The position numbers and the translations under genes are program-made. 42,194 nucleotides of DNA from an uncultured Roseburia sp. GTDB lineage: Bacteria > Bacillota > Clostridia > Lachnospirales > Lachnospiraceae. The stretch's first letter is position 1. Every line of letters begins with the position of its first letter. The DNA is taken from the NCBI GenBank assembly GCA_947088345.1, contig CAMUGE010000027.1, positions 1 through 42,194 on the forward strand. Reading direction: 5' to 3'. The notes beneath the pieces are model-generated. The model did no database searches and had not been told where the DNA came from. It saw nothing but the letters and a program-made list of their open reading frames with translations. Below are positions 26,180-34,667 of the stretch, piece after piece.

Positions 26180-26260
26180 ATGCACAGACCCGTGCAGAGG
26201 AGTAAGCTGCTAAGGCGGGTCGCGCGGCGGGCAGGAAAAATCTTCCCTGTCCGGCTGCAC
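26174..26260 (+). repeat. Post-terminator repeat, copy B
   Basis: It begins in the riboswitch terminator T-run with TTTTTATGCACAGACCCG. It shares GCGCGGCG, GCAGG and AAATCTTCCCTG with copy A in the same order, and has outer arms GTGCAG/CTGCAC. It occupies most of the metK leader after the terminator. Confidence 0.68.
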
Positions 26261-26286
26261 TAAGGAGTGAACGGAGGAAAAGAATC

Positions 26287-27474
26287 ATGGAAAAAAGATT
26301 ATTTACATCTGAGTCAGTAACGGAAGGACATCCGGATAAAGTCTGCGACGCGGTTTCGGATGCAATTTTGGATGCCTGTATGAAAGAGGACCCGATGAGC
26401 AGGGTTGCGTGCGAGACAGCATGCTGCACCGGTTTTGTGCTTGTGACGGGGGAGATTACGACAAAAGCGCAGCTTGATATTCCCGCAATTGTGCGCAGCA
26501 CGGTAAACGGGATCGGATATGACGATGCAAAGACAGGATTTGACGGCAATACATGCGCCGTTATGGTCGCTCTCGATAAGCAGTCTCCCGATATTGCGAT
26601 GGGCGTCGACAAAGCGCTTGAGGCGCGGGAGTCAAAAATGACCGATGAGCAGATTGAGGCGATCGGTGCAGGCGATCAGGGCATGATGTTTGGTTATGCG
26701 ACGAACGAGACGCCGGAGCTTATGCCGTATCCGATTTCGCTTGCACATAAGCTTGCGCTGCAGCTGACCAAAGTGCGCAAAGACGGTACGTTAAAATATT
26801 TAAGACCGGACGGGAAAACACAGGTTTCAGTTGAATATGACGAGAACAATAAACCGATTCGTTTAGAGGCTGTTGTGCTCTCGACGCAGCATGATCCGGA
26901 AGTCGGCCAGGATCAGATCCATGCCGATATCAAAAAATATGTTTTTGACCCGATTCTGCCAAAAGAGCTGGTGCGTGATGATACAAAGTTTTTTATCAAT
27001 CCGACCGGACGCTTTGTGATCGGCGGGCCGCACGGAGATGCGGGCCTTACAGGGCGCAAGATTATCGTGGATACTTACGGCGGTTATGCGCGTCACGGCG
27101 GCGGCGCCTTCTCCGGAAAGGACTGTACGAAAGTAGACCGTTCCGCAGCATATGCAGCGCGCTATGTTGCGAAAAATATTGTTGCGGCAGGACTTGCCGA
27201 TAAATGCGAGATTCAGCTCTCCTATGCGATCGGAGTTGCGCAGCCGACCTCTGTGATGGCAGATACGTTCGGTACAGGCAAAGTTTCCGATGAGAAGCTT
27301 GTAACGATTATTCGCGAAAATTTTGATCTGCGCCCGGCGGGTATTATCAAAATGCTTGATCTGCGCAGGCCGATTTATCAGCAGACAGCCGCATACGGTC
27401 ATTTCGGCCGTACCGACTTAAATCTTCCGTGGGAGGCCGAAGATAAAGTCGAAGCTTTGAAAAAGTATTTATAG
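26287..27474 (+). CDS. metK: S-adenosylmethionine synthetase
   Basis: A 395-residue enzyme that makes SAM from methionine and ATP. Signatures: [20 protein letters not shown], named in part as EGHPDKVCD near residue 13; [12 protein letters not shown] near 119, the methionine/ATP loop; and [19 protein letters not shown] near 271, the phosphate loop. The ATG follows GGAGGAAAAGAATC. Expression is under the SAM-I riboswitch, so the product represses its own transcript. It ends at a terminator at 27534-27572. Confidence 0.97.
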   Translation: MEKRLFTSESVTEGHPDKVCDAVSDAILDACMKEDPMSRVACETACCTGFVLVTGEITTKAQLDIPAIVRSTVNGIGYDDAKTGFDGNTCAVMVALDKQSPDIAMGVDKALEARESKMTDEQIEAIGAGDQGMMFGYATNETPELMPYPISLAHKLALQLTKVRKDGTLKYLRPDGKTQVSVEYDENNKPIRLEAVVLSTQHDPEVGQDQIHADIKKYVFDPILPKELVRDDTKFFINPTGRFVIGGPHGDAGLTGRKIIVDTYGGYARHGGGAFSGKDCTKVDRSAAYAARYVAKNIVAAGLADKCEIQLSYAIGVAQPTSVMADTFGTGKVSDEKLVTIIRENFDLRPAGIIKMLDLRRPIYQQTAAYGHFGRTDLNLPWEAEDKVEALKKYL

Positions 27475-27533
27475 AAAGTTTAGATATTTTAGATAAATTC
27501 CATAGGAATCTGTAAGCCGGATATGGTATAATT

Positions 27534-27572
27534 GGAGCTGCGCATGAAACGAGGATGCGGCAGCTCCTTTTT
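27534..27572 (+). terminator. Rho-independent terminator after metK
   Basis: GGAGCTGC(GCAT) pairs with (ATGC)GGCAGCTCC with one bulge, followed by TTTTT. The T-run is also the start of repeat copy C. Confidence 0.82.
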
Positions 27573-27640
27573 ATGCGCAGACCCGATCAGGGGAAGTACG
27601 GCGCCGGGCCGTCGCACAGGTCGCGCGTCGAGTACGGGCA
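27568..27640 (+). repeat. Post-terminator repeat, copy C (degenerate)
   Basis: It begins in the metK terminator T-run with TTTTTATGCGCAGACCCG and later contains GGTCGCGCGTCGAG and GGGCAGAAAT, corresponding to GGTCGCGCGGCG and GGCAGGAAAAAT of copy B. It ends just before the histidine kinase gene. Confidence 0.55.
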
Positions 27641-27656
27641 GAAATGGGGGATTTTG

Positions 27657-29159
27657 ATGAAATTTAAAACGAAAGTCATTATCTCGTTTTGTATTATTAT
27701 ATTTGTGCCGATTGCGCTGGCGGTTCTTGTTTTGTTTGGTTTTCAGGCGATCCAGCTGCGGGCGATTCAGCAGACATACGGTATTGAGGAGGCGGATTAC
27801 AGTTATTTTTCCAACTCTATGCAGTTGTTCAGCCGTTTTACGGAGGAGCTTGTAATAAAGCTGCGTAATGTTGCAAAGAATCAGCCGTGGCAGATGGAGG
27901 ATTTGTCCTATCTAAAGGAAATGAACGATGTGCTTGCCGAGAAAAATTCGTATCTTGTTGTAAGAAAAGACGGGGATATTGTTTTTGCAGGAGGCGAGAC
28001 GGAGGAGACAAAACTGGTGAGGCTTCCGGGGTACGGGGAAGCGGGGTCAGATGCAAATACCGGAATTTATATTGACGGGGAGCAGCAGGCGCTGATTAAG
28101 CAGATTGATTTTTCATTTCAGGACGGGGCGGCAGGGAGCGCATTTGTCATTACCATACTTGAGGATACAGTTCCGGAGATTAAAAAGCTGTTGTTTGACA
28201 CGTTGATTTCGATTGTCGTTATCTTGCTGTTTACGGCGTGTATGCTGACGATCTGGACCTATACCAGCCTTGTAAATCCAATTAGAAAGCTTCAGACAGC
28301 AGCGCAGAATATTAAGGAAGGAAACCTTGATTTTACGATTGAAGTGGAGAGCAAGGATGAGATTGGCGAGCTGTGCCGCAGTTTTGAGGAGATGCGCCAG
28401 CGCTTAAAAGACAACGCGGAGGACAAACTTTCAGCGGAACGGGAAAACAAGATGCTGGTCAGCAATATTGCCCACGATTTAAAGACGCCGATTACAGCGC
28501 TCAAAGGTTACGCGGAGGGACTGATCGACGGGGTTGCAGACACGCCGGAACGCCAGGAAAAATATATCAGGACGATTTATAACAAGGCTAATGAGATGGA
28601 TACGCTGATTAATGAACTGACGCTTTATGCCAAAATTGATATGAACCGTATTCCGTATAATTTTGCGCGCATCAATGTGGCAGACTATTTTAACGACTGC
28701 ATTGAAGAAATCGGTCTGGATCTCGAATCCAAAAATATCGGGCTTGGTTACTTTAATTACGCGGATGAGGATATACGTATTATCGCCGATCCCGAACAGC
28801 TGCGCAGAGTCGTTCATAATATTATCGGCAATTCCGTTAAATATCTGGACAAGCAGAAAGGGCAGATTAATATTCGGATTAAAGACGTAGGCGACTTTAT
28901 TCAGGTGGAGATTGAAGATAACGGCCGCGGTATTGCAGCGCGCGATATTCCTTATATTTTTGAACGGTTTTACAGGGCGGACGCTTCCCGCAATTCGGCG
29001 ACCGGGGGCAGCGGGATCGGACTCTCCATTGTAAAAAAGATTGTAGAGGATCACGGCGGAAAAATCTGGGCGACAAGCAAGGAATCCATAGGTACAGTTA
29101 TGTATTTTGTGCTTAGAAAATATCAGGAGGTTATAAATGAGCAAAGTATTGATTGTTGA
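27657..29159 (+). CDS. Membrane sensor histidine kinase (HAMP-HisKA-HATPase)
   Basis: A 500-residue kinase from ATG 27657 (GGGGG 8 nt upstream); the frame extends to 27555 through repeat C without a start site. TM1 (IISFCIIIFVPIALAVLVL), a roughly 150-residue extracytoplasmic sensor, TM2 (about 182-203, ISIVVILLFTACMLTIW), HAMP (about 205-257), HisKA with SNIAHDLKTPITAL and phospho-His near 272, and HATPase_c with NSVKYL near 391, DNGRGI and GGSGIGLSIVKKI. All catalytic boxes are intact. It overlaps its response regulator by 23 nt. The signal is unknown. Confidence 0.94.
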   Translation: MKFKTKVIISFCIIIFVPIALAVLVLFGFQAIQLRAIQQTYGIEEADYSYFSNSMQLFSRFTEELVIKLRNVAKNQPWQMEDLSYLKEMNDVLAEKNSYLVVRKDGDIVFAGGETEETKLVRLPGYGEAGSDANTGIYIDGEQQALIKQIDFSFQDGAAGSAFVITILEDTVPEIKKLLFDTLISIVVILLFTACMLTIWTYTSLVNPIRKLQTAAQNIKEGNLDFTIEVESKDEIGELCRSFEEMRQRLKDNAEDKLSAERENKMLVSNIAHDLKTPITALKGYAEGLIDGVADTPERQEKYIRTIYNKANEMDTLINELTLYAKIDMNRIPYNFARINVADYFNDCIEEIGLDLESKNIGLGYFNYADEDIRIIADPEQLRRVVHNIIGNSVKYLDKQKGQINIRIKDVGDFIQVEIEDNGRGIAARDIPYIFERFYRADASRNSATGGSGIGLSIVKKIVEDHGGKIWATSKESIGTVMYFVLRKYQEVINEQSIDC

Positions 29160-29826
29160 GGATGAAGTGGAAATTGCAGATCTGGAAAAGGATTATCTGG
29201 AATTGAGCGGTTTTGAAGTGGAAATTGAGCATGACGGTATGGTCGGCATGGAGCGCGCCCTTTCCGAAGAATTTGATATGTATATTCTTGATCTGATGCT
29301 TCCGGGTGTCGACGGATTTGAGATCTGCCGCCGGATACGCGATGAGAAAAATACGCCGATTTTAATGGTATCTGCGAAAAAGGATGATATTGACAAGATT
29401 CGGGGGCTTGGGCTTGGCGCAGACGATTACATTACAAAACCGTTTTCTCCGAGCGAGCTGGTGGCCAGGGTAAAGGCGCATCTTGCGCGTTACGAGAGAC
29501 TGATTGGCAGCCGGGAGCAGGAGAATGATATTGTCGAGATACGCGGTATCCGTATTGACAAAACGGCGCGTCGCGTCTGGATTAACGGAGAGGAAAAACA
29601 GTTTACGACAAAGGAATTTGATCTTTTGACATTTCTTGCGGAGAATCCGAACCGTGTATTTACGAAAGAGGAACTGTTCCGGGAAATCTGGGATATGGAA
29701 TCCATTGGCGATATTGCGACCGTCACGGTGCATATCAAAAAAATCAGGGAAAAAATTGAAATGAATACAAATAAACCACAGTATATCGAGACAATATGGG
29801 GTGTGGGATACCGGTTTAAACTGTAG
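29137..29826 (+). CDS. OmpR/PhoB family response regulator
   Basis: A 229-residue transcription regulator starting inside the kinase gene after CAGGAGGTTATAA. The receiver domain (1-120) has acidic D9, phospho-acceptor Asp52 (YILDLMLPG) and the DDYITKPF lysine near 101. The winged-helix domain (about 130-229) has FTTKEFDLLTFLAENPNRVFT, noted as KEFDLLTFL, and ends WGVGYRFKL, typical of OmpR members. Overlap with the kinase gene ties their synthesis. Target genes are not identifiable here. Confidence 0.96.
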   Translation: MSKVLIVEDEVEIADLEKDYLELSGFEVEIEHDGMVGMERALSEEFDMYILDLMLPGVDGFEICRRIRDEKNTPILMVSAKKDDIDKIRGLGLGADDYITKPFSPSELVARVKAHLARYERLIGSREQENDIVEIRGIRIDKTARRVWINGEEKQFTTKEFDLLTFLAENPNRVFTKEELFREIWDMESIGDIATVTVHIKKIREKIEMNTNKPQYIETIWGVGYRFKL

Positions 29827-29867
29827 AGGAAATGCACAGAATCCGCAAACCGGAGAGCGGCGGCAGG

Positions 29868-29898
29868 CCGGATGCAGAAATGTGTCCGGTATTTTTTT
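29868..29898 (+). terminator. Rho-independent terminator after the two-component system
   Basis: CCGGATGCA/TGTGTCCGG stem (two G-U pairs, AGAA-type loop) followed by TATTTTTTT. It isolates the toxin-antitoxin pair downstream. Confidence 0.75.
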
Positions 29899-29905
29899 GG
29901 GGAAC

Positions 29906-29934
29906 TTGACAAATAGCGATCGAAATCATATACT
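29906..29934 (+). promoter_or_regulatory. Promoter of the toxin-antitoxin pair
   Basis: TTGACA (29906-29911), 17 bp, TATACT (29929-29934), directly after the terminator. Confidence 0.85.
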
Positions 29935-29939
29935 GACTG

Positions 29940-29972
29940 AAATGATGGGAAAATAAAAAAATTCTATCATTT
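29940..29972 (+). promoter_or_regulatory. Inverted repeat, candidate autorepression operator
   Basis: AAATGAT (29940-29946) and ATCATTT (29966-29972) are 7-bp inverted arms with a 19-nt spacer, at the predicted transcription start and before the ribosome site. TA antitoxins with HTH domains usually bind such sites; binding here is inferred. Confidence 0.45.
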
Positions 29973-29992
29973 TGCGAAAGATGGAGGACTGG

Positions 29993-30379
29993 TTGGAGAA
30001 AAGCATAAAAGAGATCGAAGACTATCTGGCCGGGGTCAAAGCCGCAGTGAAAAGAGGACGCTGGCAGATTGAGAGAAACAAAAAACGGCAGGCGAATCTC
30101 GCGCTGTTTCGGGAGTATGTCATTGACGAGAGGAGATGCAGGCAGATTATTCTGGAGCTTTCGGCATATGATTTTAGCAGTATATTGCAGAACGAGCATG
30201 CGGGGTATGAACAGGAACAGTTATATGTGTTTGGGACAGAGGTCAGCCTGCTGCAGCGATTTGGGGAGAGAATGGACATAGTGCCGTTATACATTAAATT
30301 AAACAGGTTGGAAGAGCCGTTTGTGATTGTTGTTTCTTTTCACAGGCAGGCTCGCGTATTGAAATATGCATTTCGTTAG
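29993..30379 (+). CDS. MqsR-like mRNA interferase toxin (probable)
   Basis: A 128-residue basic protein if started at TTG 29993, five nt after GGAGG; ATG 29981 upstream has no ribosome site and would add four residues. After a helical, lysine-rich N-terminus (KRGRWQIERNKKRQ), the C-terminal 80 residues follow the MqsR pattern: CRQIILELSAYDF, ELYVFG-like QLYVFGTEV, PLYIKLNRL and VIVVSFH. MqsR toxins have a RelE/YoeB-like fold and cut mRNA. It is the first gene of a tight pair with a zinc-finger antitoxin. The TTG start suggests weaker translation than the antitoxin. Family assignment rests on pattern recognition; another RelE-fold family is possible. Confidence 0.68.
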   Translation: MEKSIKEIEDYLAGVKAAVKRGRWQIERNKKRQANLALFREYVIDERRCRQIILELSAYDFSSILQNEHAGYEQEQLYVFGTEVSLLQRFGERMDIVPLYIKLNRLEEPFVIVVSFHRQARVLKYAFR

Positions 30380-30390
30380 GGAGGACGGGT

Positions 30391-31404
30391 ATGCCGCAGA
30401 CCGGGCAGACAGATTTTTGCAGTAATTGCAGAAAACAGACAGAATACGAACTAAGAAAAGAAGCGGAGAAAGAAACGATACGGGACAGATTGTACGAATT
30501 TACATATACAAAGGCGTATTGCAGGGAGTGCGGGGAGGAGATGGGCCCGTTGGGCCTTATCGACTATAACAGCAGAGAGCGGGACATTCAGTACCGCAGG
30601 GCGGAGCAGATTATTACAGTAGAAGAGATTCAAAAGCTGATGCAGTTATATCATATAGGGAAAGCGCCGCTTTCCCTGGCTCTCGGATTTGGGGAGGTGA
30701 CTGTAGCCAGATATATGGAGGGACAAATGCCGTCTAAGGCCTATTCTGATCTGATGAAAGAGGCTCTTTCAAACCCCTGCTGTATGGAACGTCTGCTGGA
30801 CGAAAATCGCGCAAAAGTTGGAGAAGCCGCCTATAAAAAAGCGCGCAGGGCGGCGGCGGACTTAAAAAGCCTGTTTCAGGTTTCAGATCGAATGCTTATG
30901 GTAATAGCGCGAATTTTTGAACAGATGCAGGAGGTTACGCCGCTTGTATTGCAGAAAATGCTTTACTATATCCAGGGTATCTACAGCGCGGTATATCAGA
31001 GGCCGCTGTTTGAAGAGAACTGTGTTGCATGGCAGCATGGACCGGTATATGAAAAGGTTTATACGCTGTTTCGCGATTTTAAATACAACCCGATTGACGA
31101 TGACCGTTTTGTTCTGTTCGAGGGAAGAGAGAAATATCTTGCCGACGACGAGAGACAGATTGTAGATCTGGTGGCTGAGACATTTGGAAGTTACGGGGGA
31201 AAAGTATTAGAAGCAATTACACATACGGAGCGTCCGTGGCAGGAGGCGAGAAAAGGATATGGGGCGGACGATCCGGCCAGAGTTGTGATACCCAAAGAGG
31301 AGATTGCCGCTTATTTTCGGGAAGTGTCTAAGGCTTTTGATATCCGGACAAAAGAGGGGTTGAGAAACTATATTCAATTCAGGCTGGCTTATGCTTACGG
31401 CTAA
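30391..31404 (+). CDS. Composite antitoxin: CxxC zinc finger + HTH + SocA/Panacea domain
   Basis: A 337-residue protein 11 nt after the toxin, with GGGAGG before its ATG. Domain order: an MqsA/YgiT-type zinc finger with C10-x2-C13 and C44-x2-C47-G; an XRE-like HTH at about 73-125 (ITVEEIQKLMQLYHIGKAPL, seen as LALGFGEVTVARYMEG); a linker; and a SocA/Panacea domain (formerly DUF4065) at about 177-300, with LVLQKMLYYIQGIY, CVAWQHGPVY and ITHTERPW. Known roles: the zinc finger of MqsA neutralises MqsR, the HTH represses the operon, and Panacea domains neutralise many unrelated toxins. Having two potential neutralising modules in one chain is unusual. Function as antitoxin is inferred. Confidence 0.83.
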   Translation: MPQTGQTDFCSNCRKQTEYELRKEAEKETIRDRLYEFTYTKAYCRECGEEMGPLGLIDYNSRERDIQYRRAEQIITVEEIQKLMQLYHIGKAPLSLALGFGEVTVARYMEGQMPSKAYSDLMKEALSNPCCMERLLDENRAKVGEAAYKKARRAAADLKSLFQVSDRMLMVIARIFEQMQEVTPLVLQKMLYYIQGIYSAVYQRPLFEENCVAWQHGPVYEKVYTLFRDFKYNPIDDDRFVLFEGREKYLADDERQIVDLVAETFGSYGGKVLEAITHTERPWQEARKGYGADDPARVVIPKEEIAAYFREVSKAFDIRTKEGLRNYIQFRLAYAYG

Positions 31405-31421
31405 GAAAACGGGAGGGACAG

Positions 31422-32393
31422 ATGAAAAAACACAGTAGAAAAATGATGCTTCCGCTGGTGTTTTGCCTTTTATTTGGCGCATGCGGCGGAAAGCAGGAGG
31501 AAGCAGGAAGCAATTCGTCGGACATTGCGGAAGTCCATATACAGGATACCTCGTCGCGGGAGAACTCATCCGATGCAGAATCAGACTCTTTTGACCGCAT
31601 GTCTGCACCGTCAGCTGATGCGGCGCCGGATTACTCTGGCGAGCCATATATTATTCTTGATGACAATATGCCTGATTTTGCAGAAGAAGACAGGACATTG
31701 GAAGCGTTTGAATATTACAGTGAACTTGACAGCCTTGGCCGGTGCCAGACGGCCTACGCCAATATCTGCCGGGAATTGATGCCGACGGAGGAGCGGCAGG
31801 CAATCGGGATGGTCAAACCGTCCGGCTGGCAGACGAAAAAATATGAGTTTGTGGACGGAAAGTATCTTTATAACAGATGTCACCTGATCGGTTACCAGCT
31901 GGCCGCAGAAAATGCAAATGAGAAAAATCTGATCACGGGTACGCGTTATATGAATGTAGACGGAATGCTGCCCTTTGAAAATCAGGTCGCTGATTATGTG
32001 AAAGAAACAGACGGCCATGTGCTCTATCGCGTGACGCCGGTCTTCCTGGGAGATAACCTGCTGGCGTCCGGCGTTGAGATGGAGGCATTTTCTGTCGAGG
32101 ATGAGGGAGAGGAAATCTGTTTTCATGTCTATGTCTATAATGTCCAGCCCGGAGTTGAAATCGACTACGCCACCGGCGAGAGCCGTCCGGCGAAAGAAGG
32201 GGCAAACGAAAGCGCTGCTCACAGCGATTTGAGCGAAGCTGTCTATATCTTAAATACAAATACAAAAAAATTTCATCTGCCGTCTTGCGACAGCGCGGAT
32301 GAGATAAAATCGGAAAATCGTGCGTCCTATACCGGAAATCGCAGCGAGCTGACAGAACAGGGCTACAACCCGTGTAAGCGCTGCAAACCATAA
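31422..32393 (+). CDS. DNA/RNA non-specific endonuclease lipoprotein with C-terminal cysteine motif
   Basis: A 323-residue lipoprotein: signal peptide with LFGAC (Cys21), a Ser/Asp-rich spacer, then an EndA/NucA-type beta-beta-alpha-metal nuclease (about 75-235) with LYNRCHLIGYQLAAENAN, where the catalytic His is near 154, then GTRYMNVDGMLPFEN. The Arg-Gly-His form of the motif is Arg-Cys-His here, as in other Firmicutes members. The C-terminal 50 residues (YILNTNTKKFHLPSC ... CKRC) match an Ada-like metal-binding module. It likely degrades extracellular DNA or takes part in DNA entry. It begins 17 nt after the antitoxin and may be read from the same promoter. Confidence 0.88.
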   Translation: MKKHSRKMMLPLVFCLLFGACGGKQEEAGSNSSDIAEVHIQDTSSRENSSDAESDSFDRMSAPSADAAPDYSGEPYIILDDNMPDFAEEDRTLEAFEYYSELDSLGRCQTAYANICRELMPTEERQAIGMVKPSGWQTKKYEFVDGKYLYNRCHLIGYQLAAENANEKNLITGTRYMNVDGMLPFENQVADYVKETDGHVLYRVTPVFLGDNLLASGVEMEAFSVEDEGEEICFHVYVYNVQPGVEIDYATGESRPAKEGANESAAHSDLSEAVYILNTNTKKFHLPSCDSADEIKSENRASYTGNRSELTEQGYNPCKRCKP

Positions 32394-32519
32394 TAACAGC
32401 GAACGCTGCGAGCGGACGGCAGTTAAACACAGAAGACGCCGTGTACAGCGTGCGGAAATGCGCTGAACCGTCGTGTATACGCATGGGCGGCGTGTATGAT
32501 AGGCTGCGGGAGGAGATAT

Positions 32520-33179
32520 ATGGATTCACAGATTATAATTTTATATGAAGACGAGGAACTGATTGTCTGCCGTAAGCCGGCGGGCGTGCCTGTGCAGACC
32601 AGAAGTTTGATGGCGCAGGATATGGAAAGTTATCTGAAAAATTACCGCTGCGAAAAGGGCGAACCGCCGTCCATCTGGGTGCTGCACCGCCTCGACCAGC
32701 CGGTCTGCGGCGTCATTGCATTTGCAAAGACGAAAGAAGCGGCGTCCGAGATCAGCCGGCAGATGGCGGTACGGCTTACCGGAAAATATTATTATGCGAT
32801 GACGGACGGTATTGTGTCAAAGAAAAAAGGTACGCTGGAGGACTATCTGCTGCGGGACGGCAGGACAAACACCTCGGCCGTGGTTTCTAAGGGGACGGCA
32901 GGCGCAAAGCTGGCCAGACTGTCCTATCAGGTGACGGAGCAGGGCAACGGACGTTCCATACTGAAGATTTGGCTGGAGACCGGCAGGCATCACCAGATCC
33001 GCGTGCAGCTGGCACATGCCGGATATCCCATAGTCGGGGATAAAAAATATAATTTTCGGGAAAATATTGCTTCGTCCGGTCAAAAACTTGCGCTGTGTTC
33101 CTATAAAATCAGTTTCAGACATCCAAAAACACATAAGAAACTGGAGTTTGAAATTGACAAGCCATTTGCATTATCATAA
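32520..33179 (+). CDS. RluA-family RNA pseudouridine synthase
   Basis: A 219-residue enzyme from ATG 32520 (GGGAGGAG upstream). The catalytic motif is WVLHRLDQPVCGV with Asp near 58, and RHHQIRVQLAHAGYPIVGDKKY is the RluA C-terminal signature, quoted by its key part QIRVQLAHAG. No S4 domain is fused, so it is a short RluA type; the target RNA (rRNA or tRNA) cannot be assigned. The 126 nt before it carry GC-rich imperfect stems but no gene. Confidence 0.9.
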   Translation: MDSQIIILYEDEELIVCRKPAGVPVQTRSLMAQDMESYLKNYRCEKGEPPSIWVLHRLDQPVCGVIAFAKTKEAASEISRQMAVRLTGKYYYAMTDGIVSKKKGTLEDYLLRDGRTNTSAVVSKGTAGAKLARLSYQVTEQGNGRSILKIWLETGRHHQIRVQLAHAGYPIVGDKKYNFRENIASSGQKLALCSYKISFRHPKTHKKLEFEIDKPFALS

Positions 33180-33224
33180 AATGGTATCAGTTTTGAAACT
33201 TATATTTAGATAGGAGAGACAATC

Positions 33225-34667
33225 ATGGCAAAGGATAACAGGAAAATGGTAGAGGCGATTACCTCCATGGAGGAGGATTTCGCCCAGTGGTATACGGATG
33301 TTGTAAAAAAAGCGGAGTTAATCGATTATTCTTCGGTCAAGGGATGCATGATCTTAAAGCCGGCCGGTTATGCGATCTGGGAAAATATACAGGCGGAACT
33401 GGACCGCAGGTTTAAGGCGACGGGGGTCGAGAATGTCTATATGCCGCTTTTTATTCCGGAAAGTCTGCTGGAGAAAGAAAAAGATCATGTGGCCGGTTTT
33501 GCGCCTGAAGTAGCATGGGTGACGCATGGGGGGATGAACCGGCTGCAGGAGAGACTCTGCGTCAGGCCCACTTCAGAGACGCTCTTCTGTGATTTCTATA
33601 AAAACCTGATTCAGTCATACCGCGACCTGCCCAAAGTCTACAATCAGTGGTGTTCCGTGGTGCGTTGGGAGAAAGAGACGCGTCCGTTTTTGCGTTCCAG
33701 GGAGTTTTTATGGCAGGAAGGACATACGGCGCATGCGACCAGGGAGGAAGCGCAGGAGCGCACAATCCAGATGTTAAACGTATATGCAGATTTTTGTGAA
33801 GAAGTGCTGGCAATGCCGGTGATCCGGGGGCAGAAGACGGAAAAAGAAAAGTTTGCCGGAGCAAAAGCGACCTACACAATTGAGGCGCTGATGCACGACG
33901 GGAAAGCGCTTCAGTCAGGTACAAGCCATAATTTTGGGGACGGTTTTGCGCAGGCGTTCGGGATACAGTATACGGACAGGGACAACAAACTGCAGTATGT
34001 TCACCAGACATCCTGGGGGCTTAGCACGCGTCTGATCGGCGCGATTATCATGGCGCACGGCGATAACGACGGACTGGTCCTTCCGCCTCGTATCGCGCCT
34101 GTGCAGGCAATTGTTATCCCGATCCGGCAGCAGGCGGACGGTGTTTTGGATAAGGCAAGGGAGATCAGCGAAATGCTGGGGCGCGTATGCCGGACAAAAC
34201 TTGACGAATCGGAAAAGAGTCCGGGATGGAAATTTGCGGAACAGGAGATGCGCGGAATACCGGTGCGTATAGAACTTGGACCGAAAGATATCGAAGCAGG
34301 CAAATGTGTCGTGGTAAGACGCGATACAAGAGAAAAGACGGAAGTTTCCCTTGCGAATCTGTCAGACGAGGTTGTGCGTATTCTGGATACAATGCAAAAG
34401 GAGATGTTTGAACGCGCAAGGGCGCATCGCGACGCGCATATCTACGATGCTCATAATTATGAAGAGCTGCAGAATATTGCGATAAATAAGCCGGGATTTA
34501 TCCGCGGTATGTGGTGCGGCAGTACAGAGTGCGAAGAGAAAATAAAAGAAGATCTGGCCGTTACCTCGCGTTGTATGCCGTTCCATGATAAGGAGCAGAT
34601 TTCAGATGTATGCGTTTGCTGTGGGAAGCCGGCCCATAAACTGGTTTACTGGGGGAAAGCATATTGA
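33225..34667 (+). CDS. proS: Prolyl-tRNA synthetase (archaeal/eukaryote-like short form)
   Basis: A 480-residue class II synthetase charging tRNA-Pro. The start follows AGGAGAGACAATC. Signatures: [45 protein letters not shown] (motif 2 region), [11 protein letters not shown], and [19 protein letters not shown] (motif 3 region). It lacks the insertion-domain of the longer bacterial ProS, and the C-terminus ends in a Cys-rich zinc-like segment ([16 protein letters not shown]), typical of the short form. No T-box precedes it. It overlaps cca by 4 nt. Confidence 0.96.
   Translation: MAKDNRKMVEAITSMEEDFAQWYTDVVKKAELIDYSSVKGCMILKPAGYAIWENIQAELDRRFKATGVENVYMPLFIPESLLEKEKDHVAGFAPEVAWVTHGGMNRLQERLCVRPTSETLFCDFYKNLIQSYRDLPKVYNQWCSVVRWEKETRPFLRSREFLWQEGHTAHATREEAQERTIQMLNVYADFCEEVLAMPVIRGQKTEKEKFAGAKATYTIEALMHDGKALQSGTSHNFGDGFAQAFGIQYTDRDNKLQYVHQTSWGLSTRLIGAIIMAHGDNDGLVLPPRIAPVQAIVIPIRQQADGVLDKAREISEMLGRVCRTKLDESEKSPGWKFAEQEMRGIPVRIELGPKDIEAGKCVVVRRDTREKTEVSLANLSDEVVRILDTMQKEMFERARAHRDAHIYDAHNYEELQNIAINKPGFIRGMWCGSTECEEKIKEDLAVTSRCMPFHDKEQISDVCVCCGKPAHKLVYWGKAY

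Noticed and set aside
27504-27532. Promoter from the TATAAT at 27527-27532 for the histidine kinase
   Set aside because: No acceptable -35 at 16-18 bp, and it would start transcription directly at the metK terminator stem.
33180-33224. T-box riboswitch before proS
   Set aside because: The gap is only 45 nt and has no T-box sequence, too short for the structure.
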